Source: Xenorhabdus doucetiae (lineage in GTDB: Bacteria > Pseudomonadota > Gammaproteobacteria > Enterobacterales > Enterobacteriaceae). From it: a stretch of 64,000 nt of DNA. Each line of letters starts with the position of its first letter. The first letter of the stretch is position 1. Where the stretch lies: assembly GCF_000968195.1 (NCBI RefSeq), contig NZ_FO704550.1:1922001-1986000 (forward strand), given 5' to 3'. The notes under the pieces were generated by a model that saw only the letters and a program-made list of their open reading frames with translations, was not told the DNA's origin and did no database searches. Made by a program: the position numbers and the translations under genes. Positions 36,189 to 47,000 of the stretch are shown piece after piece.

Positions 36189-37088
36189 TTATGGGCGAAT
36201 AATTCGCCGGCTATGCTGTTTGATAAAATCGATAAAGCAGCGTAATCGCGGGGATAGTGCCTGATTACGGTAATAAACGGCGTTGATAGGTTGCTTATGA
36301 TCATCAGTGACTCCGGCCAGTATTTGGCGGAATTCACCACTTTCCCGCATCTCATAGGTCATAAAATCTGACAGGCAGGCAATACCAATGCCTTTTCGTA
36401 CGAGATTGCACAGAATCTCACCACTACTGGCGGCTATCGTTGGCGTGATTTTCACCCCTTTTTTCTCACCTTGATACAGCGGCCATTCATTAAGCGATTC
36501 CGGCGAGGTGAAACCGAGTAAACAGTGTTGCTGTAGTTCATCCACGGTTTTCGGTTCACCAAAGCGTTGCAGGTAAATCGGGCTTGCCAGTATACGCAAC
36601 TGGCTATAACCCAACAGAGTGGCATGCAGGGAAGAATCGGCCAAAGGCCCAATACGAAATGCAATATCCGTTCGCTTTTCCAATAAGTTGGTCACGCCTT
36701 CGTAATTGGTCAGCTCCAACGAAATTTGCGGGTAAATTTCATGAAATTGCCCGATAAGCGGGTTAATCACATGCAGGAGGAATGGGGTTGAGGCATCTAC
36801 CCGTAATGTGCCGGAAGGAATGGTTTGACGGGTAAGCAGCAAATCTTCAGCTTCCTGCGTGAGTTTTACGATTTCCCGCGCTTTTTGTAAAAAAGCGGCC
36901 CCTTCTTCGCTGAGTTTCATCCGACGGGTTGTGCGGTAAAGCAGGGTACTTGCCATTTTTTCTTCCAGTCGTGAAAGTGCCCGGCTGGTTGCAGAAATAG
37001 TCAGGTCGAGCTGCTCTGCGGCCGCCGTTATTGAACCACAATCAACGACGGCAATAAAAACCTGTATTTCTTCAAGGGTGATTTTCAT
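36189..37088 (-). CDS. LysR-family transcriptional regulator
   Basis: A 299-residue LysR-type regulator. The N-terminal winged helix-turn-helix occupies residues 1-60 (LEEIQVFIAVVDCGSITAAA, then a recognition-helix region with SATSRALSRLEEKM). The effector-binding domain covers about 90-295. It is divergent from the MFS transporter at 37207 across roughly 118 bases, the standard arrangement for LysR regulators that control the neighbour and themselves. The ligand is unknown. Confidence 0.92.
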   Translation of the reverse strand: MKITLEEIQVFIAVVDCGSITAAAEQLDLTISATSRALSRLEEKMASTLLYRTTRRMKLSEEGAAFLQKAREIVKLTQEAEDLLLTRQTIPSGTLRVDASTPFLLHVINPLIGQFHEIYPQISLELTNYEGVTNLLEKRTDIAFRIGPLADSSLHATLLGYSQLRILASPIYLQRFGEPKTVDELQQHCLLGFTSPESLNEWPLYQGEKKGVKITPTIAASSGEILCNLVRKGIGIACLSDFMTYEMRESGEFRQILAGVTDDHKQPINAVYYRNQALSPRLRCFIDFIKQHSRRIIRP

Positions 37089-37206
37089 TTTTGCATTTTA
37101 CTCAACTATTTTTTGTAAATTATCGGCTATTTCTGACAAGATCAACATGACAGAATCCGCCTCATTCGACAAACAGAACACCATTGTTAAAGAGGCAGAG
37201 GATCTT

Positions 37207-38379
37207 ATGCGTTCAAATACCGCACTATTTTCGTTGTCGGTCGGCGCTTTCGCTATCGGAGCAACGGAATTTTCGCCGATGGGAATGTTACCGGATATTG
37301 CTTCCGGTTTGTCCGTTTCGATTCCTACCGCCGGTATATTGGTGATGACCTATGCACTGGGTGTGATGTTGGGTGCACCAATCATGACGTTATTACTGAT
37401 TAAGCGCTCCCCCAAAACGGCGCTGATTTTCCTGATGAGCCTTTTCACCGTAGGAAATATACTTTCAGGGTTGGCAACCGATTTTACTTGCTTAATGATT
37501 GCGCGTTTTATTACCAGTTTAAACCACGGAGCATTTTTTGGTATCGGTGCACTGGTGGCGACACGGGTGGTGGAAAAAGGTAAAGAGGCCAGTGCCATTG
37601 CCTGTATGTTTATGGGGCTGACCATCGCCAATATTGGCGGTGTACCGTCAGTGACCTGGCTTTCGCAGATGATCGGCTGGCGTGAAGCCTTTCTGCTGAT
37701 CAGTGCATTGGGCATCATTACCATGATTGCATTATGGCTGACGCTTCCCCGAAATATGCCGGGGCAACCTTTGCATCTCAAAAAAGAGTTACGGGTATTA
37801 GGCAGACCCAAGGTATTGATTGCCTTATTGAGTACGGTTCTGGGTGCCAGCGCGATGTTTACGCTTTATACCTATATCGCGCCGCTGATGATGACGATTG
37901 CAAATACTTCGCCGGCACAAATCAGTATCATGCTGGTATGCGTCGGACTGGGATTTACATTGGGTAATTATCTTGGCGGAATATGGGCGAATCGTTCGGT
38001 CTCCATGACACTTTTCGGCTTATTCACCCTGTTGGCTGTCAGTATGATGTTGCTTCCGTTTATCGGGACTAACAATATCAGTGGCGGCATCATGTTAGTG
38101 ATCTGGGGGATCGCCAGTTTCGGTGTGGTTCCTCCGCTACAGGTCAAAGTGATGCAGGTTGCTTCTGAAGCCCAGGCGTTGGCCTCCTCGATTAATGTGG
38201 GGGCGTTTAATCTGGGCAATGCCATAGGCGCAGGATTGGGAGCCAGTGTGCTGTCACTGGGATTCGGGTATCCTGCGGTCAGTTACGCCGGTGGGATTGC
38301 GGCATTATCCGGTCTGCTATTATTACTTGCTACCCAAAAACGGGGAGCAGCGAATGCGGTTTGCCGGGAAGATATCTGA
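37207..38379 (+). CDS. MFS efflux transporter (AraJ/DHA1 type)
   Basis: A 390-residue major facilitator with twelve predicted membrane helices. The early motif SVGAFAIGATEFSPMGMLPDI is characteristic of the AraJ/YdhP/sugar-efflux branch of DHA1. I chose ATG 37207, which has AGAGG immediately upstream; in-frame ATG 37147 or an earlier start at 37078 would add a hydrophilic tail absent from relatives. It probably exports a sugar, purine or drug-like compound under control of the divergent LysR regulator; the substrate cannot be read from sequence. Confidence 0.88.
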   Translation: MRSNTALFSLSVGAFAIGATEFSPMGMLPDIASGLSVSIPTAGILVMTYALGVMLGAPIMTLLLIKRSPKTALIFLMSLFTVGNILSGLATDFTCLMIARFITSLNHGAFFGIGALVATRVVEKGKEASAIACMFMGLTIANIGGVPSVTWLSQMIGWREAFLLISALGIITMIALWLTLPRNMPGQPLHLKKELRVLGRPKVLIALLSTVLGASAMFTLYTYIAPLMMTIANTSPAQISIMLVCVGLGFTLGNYLGGIWANRSVSMTLFGLFTLLAVSMMLLPFIGTNNISGGIMLVIWGIASFGVVPPLQVKVMQVASEAQALASSINVGAFNLGNAIGAGLGASVLSLGFGYPAVSYAGGIAALSGLLLLLATQKRGAANAVCREDI

Positions 38380-38549
38380 CAAGTAAAAGTATTTTGCTAT
38401 ATGTGACGTGCCAAACCAGACTGTTTGACAAGATAAATTTCTTAAATTATTACCCGTTGAATCACGAATCTGCTGTTTTTTCTGCTTTATTTTTATCTGA
38501 ATACGATAAACTGATTCATTATTTTTATAAGATAAGAAGAGAGAGCGTC

Positions 38550-40403
38550 ATGGAGAATACTTTCCAGAAAGCGCGCTGGTTACGGGATTTACAACGTTTT
38601 TTACCGCTGAAAAGTCAGTTCGTTCTGTCCGGTAATGTCAGGGATTTGCAGGCGTATGAAATTGCGCCGGAGGTGACTACACCACTGGCATTAAATCAGG
38701 TGCTGCAAAATACGTTATTTGATGCGGGATACGCGCATATCATGACGTTTAATCCGCTTTCAGGATTTACTTTAATCAATCATCCATCCCAGCCAGAAGG
38801 GCAAGGGCAGGCATTATTACAACGGCTGGGGCTGTCGATGAATACTCATCGTATTCCCGGCGGTATCGATCTGTTAAATAGCGTATTGGAGAAGTGGGTA
38901 GAATACCCGAATGAACCGGTCGCATTGTGTGTGGATTTTGCTTCCTGCCTGATCTCCCAGCGTGAAAATCTCTCTGCGATTGAACATCATCTGTTTACCC
39001 GTGCCTTGATTATTTCTCATCAGGCAAAAGCCCGTCCGGCAGGGGCACAACGCCAGCCATTTTTTAATACCATTTTCTGGATAGTCGAAAAAGAGACTGA
39101 TTTACCCGACTGGTTTCTGATTAATAATCCCCGAATCCGTCACATTCCGGTTGCTAAACCTGACGGACAGATGCGCCGGGGACTGGCTCCAACCTTATTG
39201 CGTTCGCTGCCGGACTTTGGACAGGGGACGAATGAGGAACATATTGCTTTACTGAATGATTTTATTGATGAAACCGAAGGGCTGTTATTGCTCGATTTAA
39301 CCGCTATCGTACAGCTTGCCCGTCTTGAGAATGTCCCGGTCACGCGTATCAGTGATGCGGTCAGGCGTTATAAAGTCGGTATTACAGAAGATCCGTGGCA
39401 AAAGATTGATAAGAATAAAATCCGCCATGCCTATGACATCATACAACGGCGTGTGAAAGGGCAGCATCATGCGGTCACACATTTGCTGGATATTATTAAA
39501 CGGGCGGTAACGGGTGTCGGCAGCAATAAAGGTGGGCGTCCGCGTGGTATCCTGTTTCTTGCTGGGCCTACCGGGGTCGGTAAAACCGAGCTGGCAAAAA
39601 CCGTGACTCAATTGTTGTTTGGTGATGAAAGTGCTTATATCCGCTTTGATATGTCGGAATTCAGTGCTGAACATGCTGATCAACGTCTTATCGGTGCACC
39701 GCCCGGCTATGTGGGCTATAACACCGGCGGTGAACTGACTAACGCTATCCGTGAAAAGCCGTTCAGCGTTGTGTTGTTTGATGAAATTGAAAAAGCCCAC
39801 CCGCAATTGATGGATAAGTTTTTGCAGATTATTGATGATGGCGTGTTGACGTCCGGCCGCGGGGATCGGGTCTATTTTTCAGAATCGTTGATTATTTTTA
39901 CTTCGAACCTGGGGATTTATCGACTGAATAATGACGGAGAACGGGTCGCTAATGTCACACCCCATGAGCCGTTTGAAACTGTACAACAGAATGTAAAACG
40001 GGAAATTGAACGTCACTTCAAGCTGGTACTGAACCGTCCGGAATTACTCAACCGTATCGGCGAAAATATCATTGTATTTGATTTTATCCGGCCGGATGTG
40101 GCAGAGCAGATTTTCAGCCAGATGGTGGATAATATTCTACGCGGGCTGGAAAAGCAGGCGCTAACCATCACAATAGCAGACAAGGCGATGGCCACCCTCA
40201 AATCTTGTTGCCTTGCGGATTTATCCAACGGCGGACGCGGTATCCGCAATCAGCTCGAAATTCATCTTATCAACCCGTTATCACGGGCGGTCTTCGATCA
40301 GAATGCCCAGCCAAATGATGCTTTTTGTATCACCCATATCGCATTAGGCGAAACAGGTGAAATGACAACCGTGCAACTGATGCTGATCACGGAGTCCATC
40401 TGA
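38550..40403 (+). CDS. Clp-like AAA+ ATPase of an uncharacterised four-gene operon
   Basis: A 617-residue protein. The N-terminal ~300 residues are not a domain I recognise (they start MENTFQKARWLRDLQRFLPL and contain a VALCVDFAS strand, suggesting a degenerate P-loop-like fold). Residues ~310-560 are a ClpA/ClpB second-ring AAA+ module: Walker A GPTGVGKT at 339-346, the pore-loop-like GAPPGYVGY, Walker B VVLFDEIEK at about 406-414, and arginine-finger region NRPELLNRIGEN; a ClpB small domain follows. It has no ClpP-binding or T6SS ClpV features that I can see. I chose ATG 38550 (GAGAGAG upstream). The stop overlaps the radical-SAM start by one base, so the genes are coupled. Confidence 0.88.
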   Translation: MENTFQKARWLRDLQRFLPLKSQFVLSGNVRDLQAYEIAPEVTTPLALNQVLQNTLFDAGYAHIMTFNPLSGFTLINHPSQPEGQGQALLQRLGLSMNTHRIPGGIDLLNSVLEKWVEYPNEPVALCVDFASCLISQRENLSAIEHHLFTRALIISHQAKARPAGAQRQPFFNTIFWIVEKETDLPDWFLINNPRIRHIPVAKPDGQMRRGLAPTLLRSLPDFGQGTNEEHIALLNDFIDETEGLLLLDLTAIVQLARLENVPVTRISDAVRRYKVGITEDPWQKIDKNKIRHAYDIIQRRVKGQHHAVTHLLDIIKRAVTGVGSNKGGRPRGILFLAGPTGVGKTELAKTVTQLLFGDESAYIRFDMSEFSAEHADQRLIGAPPGYVGYNTGGELTNAIREKPFSVVLFDEIEKAHPQLMDKFLQIIDDGVLTSGRGDRVYFSESLIIFTSNLGIYRLNNDGERVANVTPHEPFETVQQNVKREIERHFKLVLNRPELLNRIGENIIVFDFIRPDVAEQIFSQMVDNILRGLEKQALTITIADKAMATLKSCCLADLSNGGRGIRNQLEIHLINPLSRAVFDQNAQPNDAFCITHIALGETGEMTTVQLMLITESI

Positions 40404-41032
40404 TGGAGATCAGTCTGTCACGCCTGCATTTTCCCGTGACCGCCCTGGGGCCGGGAAAGCGCATTGGGATCTGGACACAAGGGTGCCGTATTCGCTGTAA
40501 GGGATGTATGTCACCTGACACATGGCGGCCGACCCAACAACGCATTGCTGTCAAGACTCTGATAGCACAGCTCACATTATGGCTGACAGAAGCAGACGGT
40601 ATCACCATTTCCGGTGGTGAGCCTTTTGATCAGCCGGACGCACTTTATACTTTGTTAAAAACGTTACGTGATCACTTTTCCGGCGACATTCTGGTTTTCA
40701 GTGGATACGAATACAGTACGTTAAAACCCATGTTACAGACAATGGATGGACTGATTGATGCCTTAGTGTCCGGCCCCTATCAGCAGGATGCGACACAGAA
40801 CTTGCGCTTACGCGGCAGTGACAATCAGGAACTTCATCTTTTGACTCCGTTGGGCAGGCAACGTTATCACACCTATCATTTGCTGCGGGATAAAACGGAC
40901 AGAGTTTTGGATTTCGCTTTGGATGCGCAAGGCCGGGTATTTATGGCCGGTATTCCGGAAAAAGGCGATATGGAGCAGTTCAGAACTTTGCTTATGCAAG
41001 AAGATCACCAGATAGCACAAATTAAAAAATAG
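40403..41032 (+). CDS. Small radical-SAM / 4Fe-4S activating-type protein
   Basis: A 209-residue protein with the iron-sulfur motif C-X3-C-X2-C at C28, C32 and C35 (TQGCRIRCKGC), followed by the SAM-binding GGEP motif in ITISGGEPFDQP near 75-80. It resembles the glycyl-radical-enzyme activases (NrdG/PflA-like) in size, but no glycyl radical enzyme is encoded nearby. Its substrate may therefore be a protein of this operon or a nucleotide. It shares a TGATG junction with the AAA+ gene and ends 21 bases before the helicase gene. Confidence 0.85.
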   Translation: MEISLSRLHFPVTALGPGKRIGIWTQGCRIRCKGCMSPDTWRPTQQRIAVKTLIAQLTLWLTEADGITISGGEPFDQPDALYTLLKTLRDHFSGDILVFSGYEYSTLKPMLQTMDGLIDALVSGPYQQDATQNLRLRGSDNQELHLLTPLGRQRYHTYHLLRDKTDRVLDFALDAQGRVFMAGIPEKGDMEQFRTLLMQEDHQIAQIKK

Positions 41033-41053
41033 AATAACAAGTACAGGTATGTC

Positions 41054-44000
41054 ATGGCTATGATGCGTTTTTGCCCCCATTGTCAGACCGAGCGGCCACT
41101 GACCGAAATTTTCTGTGAAGGTCATATCGGCACACAGCCGTGCGGATGGGATTTATCTGCCGAACCTATTCATGAATCAGGCCGGCGTCCGCAACAGCCG
41201 GCCAGCACACCAACGGTAGAATTTGTTGATGCAGAGCTTCAGGAGCATATCTATGCTTGTGTAAACGGTCACCCAATGGAAGAAGGTGATCTTATGTGTC
41301 TGCAATGTGGTGCGGATGCTGCCGAATTCTCTGCGGAAAACCCGGCTGGGCAGGACACAATACCTTCACCGGCAGAACCGATAGCTATCGGAGAGTGGCT
41401 GTTGGGTGAACGGATCAATAACAGTGATAGTCCGCGTGAGCGCTACAATGTGACCCATCGGGAAACCCGCCGGCAGGGGGTTTTAACACTTTATCCGTTG
41501 GGTGAAGAGCCTGATCAGTCTGTTTATAATGTGTTCCGGCTTTTACCGCAAAATCATGTGCCGGCGTTGCTGGACACAGGCCGTCAACACGGCAGACCGT
41601 GGCATGTGGCAGAGCATATTCCCGGTGGTTCGTTAGAGGCATTTATTATTCAGGGCGACTATTGGCAACCGGAAGAGATCCCTCAGCTTATCCGGGAAAT
41701 GGGTCAGGCACTGGCTGCTTTTGCTGAGCATGGTTTACGTCATCGCGCCCTGCGGCCTTCCCACCTTTTGATCCGTCAGCGCTCACCACTGGACATTGTG
41801 ATCATCGAATTTGGTTCTGCCTGTCTGTCGGAATTCGACCTTGATATCGTCTCACCGCTGGATATCAGCCGTTACAGTGCACCAGAAACCTTAGCCGGCG
41901 GAGTTTCCGCTGCTTCTGACTGGTGGAGTCTGGGGATTATTCTGCTTGAACAGTTCACCCGTGGCCGCTGCTTTGAACAGATTCATACCCATGCATTTCT
42001 GATTCAGATAATGACTCATGGTGTCACCATTCCGGATGATTTGGATGACAATATCCGCATTCTGCTGCGTGGATTATTAACCCGTGACAGAAAATTGCGT
42101 TGGCAGTGGCCGGAAGTATCAGCATGGCTGGAAGGGAAACCTGTCGCGGTGCCGGAAGAGATAAATCCGCAACAGCCACAGCACGGGCTAAAGCTTACTC
42201 TGGCCGGGCAGGTCTATAGCCAACCGGCACTGTTTGCGCTGAAAGCCGCAGAAACCGCGCAATGGGATGAAGCCTTGTCCTTATTATTACGCGGAGAACT
42301 TTTCTCATGGCTTGCCGGAATGAGCCATTATGAATCAATCCACCCGCAATTACGCCTTTTTGCTGATACTCCAGAGCTTGATGACAATCTGCGCCTGATG
42401 ATGACTTTAAAGGTGCTGAATCCGGATATGCCGTTTATTTATCGCGGTGAGATCATCACACCTTCCTGGCTATTAGAACATGCAGATATCAGTTACCGTC
42501 TGATTAATGATCCGTTGGCGCAATTATTGCAGAAAATCGATACCAAACACTGGCTGGTGCAGCTTTATCATCGTCAGCAGCGGACTCGCAGTCGGGCAGA
42601 GGCGCTGGAAATCGCCCTTGATGAAAAGATACTGAAAATCTATTTGCTGATTACTTCTCATAGCCAGCTTATTGTCCGCTGGCAGGCGCATCATCAGTTA
42701 TTTCCCGATACACACCACAGTGGCTTACGGACACTGATTGACAGGCAGAATTTACAGGACGAAGACCTTATTCTATTGTTGGGTGCAGATATCGGGCAGT
42801 TTATTGCACGCCAGACATTACTGGATCAGGCCGGTAAACTGGCAAGACATTATCGTATCAGCACATTTGACAGCAAGCAGGCAGAAGCGTTATTGCAGTT
42901 GCCCCGTCTGACGCTATATCAGCAACTAACAGAGCGGATCGGTGATTTTTGCCGATGCGGGATCGCTGATATTGATGAATGGGCAGAACAGTTTTTACTG
43001 ACACGACGCCTGCCGCTTGAACAGGTTATCGTCATGTTGGCGATTGCCGCGGAACAATGGGTCGTACCGGAAAAGCAGCGCTATATTCAGCAGGTCATGC
43101 AGTTTTTTACCCGCAAAATTACCGCAAATACGCAGCGGGGGTCTTTAGTTCGTATGCGTCTGACCCCATCAGCCGGTCGGGTTGATCTGATTGAACTGGA
43201 TGGTGTTCAAAAAAATGATGTTCAGAAAAATAGTGCTCAGAAAAATAGTGGACGGAAAAGCGCGCAGGATCTGTTACAGCATTTAATTAACCGCTCTAAA
43301 AATGCGATTGCCATTGATAGCCAGACCTTATTGTTGACGCCCAAAGTCAACGATCGGCTACGAGTGTTACAGGCACAAACCGAGTTATATCAGCGTGATA
43401 CCGGTATAAACGGTCTGTATCTGGGATTTCCGTTCCTGCTTATTCATACCCAACCGTCACAGATGAAGCCCCGCATCGCGCCGCTGTTTCTCTGGCCGGT
43501 TAATCTGGTGATGAATGCCGGGCTGCGAGGGGTTGCCCGCTTGCAGTTTGATAATGAACGTGGAGCCATAAGACTTAATCCGGCACTGGCCAGCCTGAAC
43601 GGTATTCCGCCGATCAAAGAGTGGCAGGCGATTTTGGATCAGCTTCTCGGACAGGCCGGACTGACGGTCGATAGTGTGATGGAGAAGCTCTCCGCTGTTA
43701 TGCCGGTGACGGCCACACAGTTATCCGCATTACCCTCCGATGCGGAAATCGAAGAAAATAGCTCATCGTTGTATTGTTCTGCCGTACTTTTCCACACGTC
43801 ATTTATCGGGCAAGCTATTGGCAACGATTTGCAACAAATCGCGGGCTTGCCGATTGCAAATACGGCACTGGAGAAAGCCTTGGGATTGTCGGAGTCCGAA
43901 ACGTCAAAGCCTGTTCCGTTAAAAACCGAAGAACGTTATTTTGTTAATGCGACAGATCCTTCTCAGGAAACGGTGGTGGCCGCCGCCCGGCAAAACCGGG

Positions 44001-47000
44001 GATTGCTGATTGAAGGCCCGCCGGGAACCGGTAAAAGCCAGACCATTGTTAATCTGATTGCGGATACCATCGGGCAGCAGAAAACCGCACTGGTGATTTG
44101 TCAGAAACCAGCCGCACTGGAAGTGGTGTATAAGCGCTTGGTAGCCTGTGGCCTGATCAATCGTATTGTGCTTGTGCATCAAGCGCAGAAAGGGCGCGAT
44201 ATTATTCAGTCGGTACGCTCACAGATTGATGAACTGTTTCTGCGTGAGAAAAATGGTGTCCAGACGATAAACTGGGGACACAAGCGCAATATTGCCGCCC
44301 GGCGCATGGGCAAATATGAGACGCAACTGGATAACTATTACAACGGGTTATATCAGTATCATGAAGCGGCAGGGTGCTCTTATCGTCAACTGATGGCCTC
44401 CCTGATTGCATTGCGTGATAATTCGGAAGTCTGTCTTGATTTACCGCAATTATTGTCGCTGTTCTGTTCATCGGATGCAGTGGAAGCAACCGGAATCATT
44501 GAGGATATCGTGCAGGTTGCACCTGTATGGCTGGCTGCCGATTATGAAAATAGCCCGCTTTCACAACTGCGCTTTTTTCCTGCGGATGACGACAGTTGTC
44601 AGCAGTTTAAGCGAGATTTTACCGGATTTATGCAGGTGGAGGCAGCACGGGAACAGACCCTGACACTGCCTGATACACAAATTACCATTGAAACACTGAC
44701 TCACCATCAGGCCGCTTTGGCTGCCTGTAAAACGGCATTTGCTGCATTATCTCCGCTGACATGGCAACAATTTGCCCGCTGGTTGCCGTTGTTCTGCAAT
44801 GAAAAAGGGCAACAGCCACGTGGTCAGCAGATGATCAGCCAACTGGCAGCCCTGATTGCGCGGTTACAGCAGGTAGATATTTCGTTGTGTGATCCGCGTT
44901 TATTTCATCTTCTGGCAAAGTGTGAAAATCCGATACTGGCACAATTGTCACTGGCATTAAAAGAAAAGCAACAGGCATCATTCTGGTTTTATCTGAATCC
45001 GTTTTATTACGCCCGTCAACGCCAACTTAACGCTTTTTTTGCTACGCATGGGATCAACCATCATCCGGCACAGTACGCCGCATTTTCTCACTCAATCCGT
45101 GCCGAACAGACATGGCGCCTGATCCGTAATGAATTGAATCAGTTACATCAGCAACTTGAAATAGAGGCATGTTTTGAACCTGATGCCTTTTTATTACTTC
45201 AAGCGTTGGAAAATACGACAGATAACCTTCGAAGGATTGCTGATCTGGCACAGCTTGTGGTTAATTATCCGCAGCCAGCTCATTTATTAAGCGCGATAAG
45301 TGACGGGCAACAGGTCGGTTTTTTTCAGCAGTGCCTTGAAATCGAGACCGCGATAACGCGCGCTCAGGCACAAGAAAAGAGCCGTACCGCACTCAATGCG
45401 TTGATTCCGTATCTGACCAGTCAGACACAACAACGTTTTGCTGAAGCGATTACACATCAGACGTCGCTTAACCACGATCTTGCCGTTATAGCCGCCGCAT
45501 TTCCGACGTTAAAACCTTATCTGCAATTCAGTGCACTTTCTGAAAATTTCGATGAGGCGCATTGGACGATCTTGGCGCAATTGCGCCCTTATGCAGACGA
45601 ATTTTCCCGGTTGAGCGACACCGTATTGCGTCAAACCATCAAAAAGACACTGCAACACTATTATTACCTGTCTTTGAGCGCATTGTTTGAGCGTCAGTTT
45701 CCTGCGCTATCCACCGGGCAGGACACATTGGATCACCATGTTCAACAACTGGAACACACACTGGCGGATTTGCAGGCACTGAACCGTGAAGCCTTTAACA
45801 AAGGATTAGAGTACCCGCAAATCAGCCCAAGAAGGGTATGGGAAGAGATTACCCGTTTAACAGGAAAACGCGCCAGAAGGTTACGGGAATTTATCGAAGA
45901 GGGGAAAGCGCTCGGTCTGATGCACCTGCGTCCGGTATGGCTGATGACCCCGGATGTCGCCAGTCAGGTTTTACCGCTTAAAGCCGGTTTCTTTGATACG
46001 GTCATTTATGACGAAGCCTCTCAGATGCCGATAGAATATGCCTTACCGACGCTGTATCGCGGTAAGCGGATGATTGTCAGCGGTGACGAGAAACAGATGC
46101 CGCCGTCCAGTTTCTTTGCGGGTTCAGTCAACGATTTATTCAACAACGATGAGGATGACGACGAAGAAAACGATTCACCGGAACAGCAACAGGAAAATCC
46201 ACAAAATCAGTGGAATTACCGCCAAATTGGCGAGTGCCCTGATTTGTTGCATCTGGCACGGGCGGTGTTACCCGTTTATACGCTCGATATTCACTATCGT
46301 TCTGTTTACCGTGATCTGATTAATTTCTCAAACCATGCATTTTACGAAAAACGCCTGAATATCCCGGCACAACATTCAGAAAAAGTACTCAATAAGATAA
46401 AACCGTTGTCACTGGAGAGGATCAATGGAACGTACATCAATCAAACTAATCCTGATGAGGCGGAAGCTATCGTAACACGCTTGGCTGAAATCTGGCTGGA
46501 ACCGTTTGAAAACCGCCCCTCTGTCGGCATCGTGACGTTTAACCAGAAACAAACACAGCTAATCCAACATCTGCTGATTGAACGTACTGAAACAGATACG
46601 AATTTCCATCAGGCTTATATGCAGGAAACACAGCGGCGGGAGCAGGGTGAGGATATGTCGTTGTTTGTAAAAAACGTTGAAAACGTACAGGGTGATGAAC
46701 GGGATGTTATTTTATTCTCCACCACGTTCGGACGTAACAAGCAGGGGGCTTTTCGGCGTCATTTCGGCGTGTTAGGACAGACCGGCGGAGAGCGGCGGCT
46801 TAATGTCGCCATTACCCGTGCCAGAAAACAGGTGGTTATCTTCTCATCCATGCCATTGGATGAAATATCTGACTTGCTTTCAACCTATCGCAAACCTGAC
46901 ATTCCGCGTGATTTTTTACAAGGGTATCTCACCTTTGCTCATAACCTGACAACCGGACAAAACGAACATAATCAGGCGCTGCTTAACAGAATGTGCCGCA

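Noticed and set aside
38550..40403. Calling the Clp-like ATPase the T6SS ClpV
   Set aside because: It has a single AAA+ ring of ClpB second-domain type, lacks a ClpV N-terminal domain and lies 32 kb from the vgrG cluster beside unrelated genes.
43205..43249. CRISPR-like repeat
   Set aside because: The units are contiguous 15-mers without spacers and in frame with the protein; it is a coding minisatellite.
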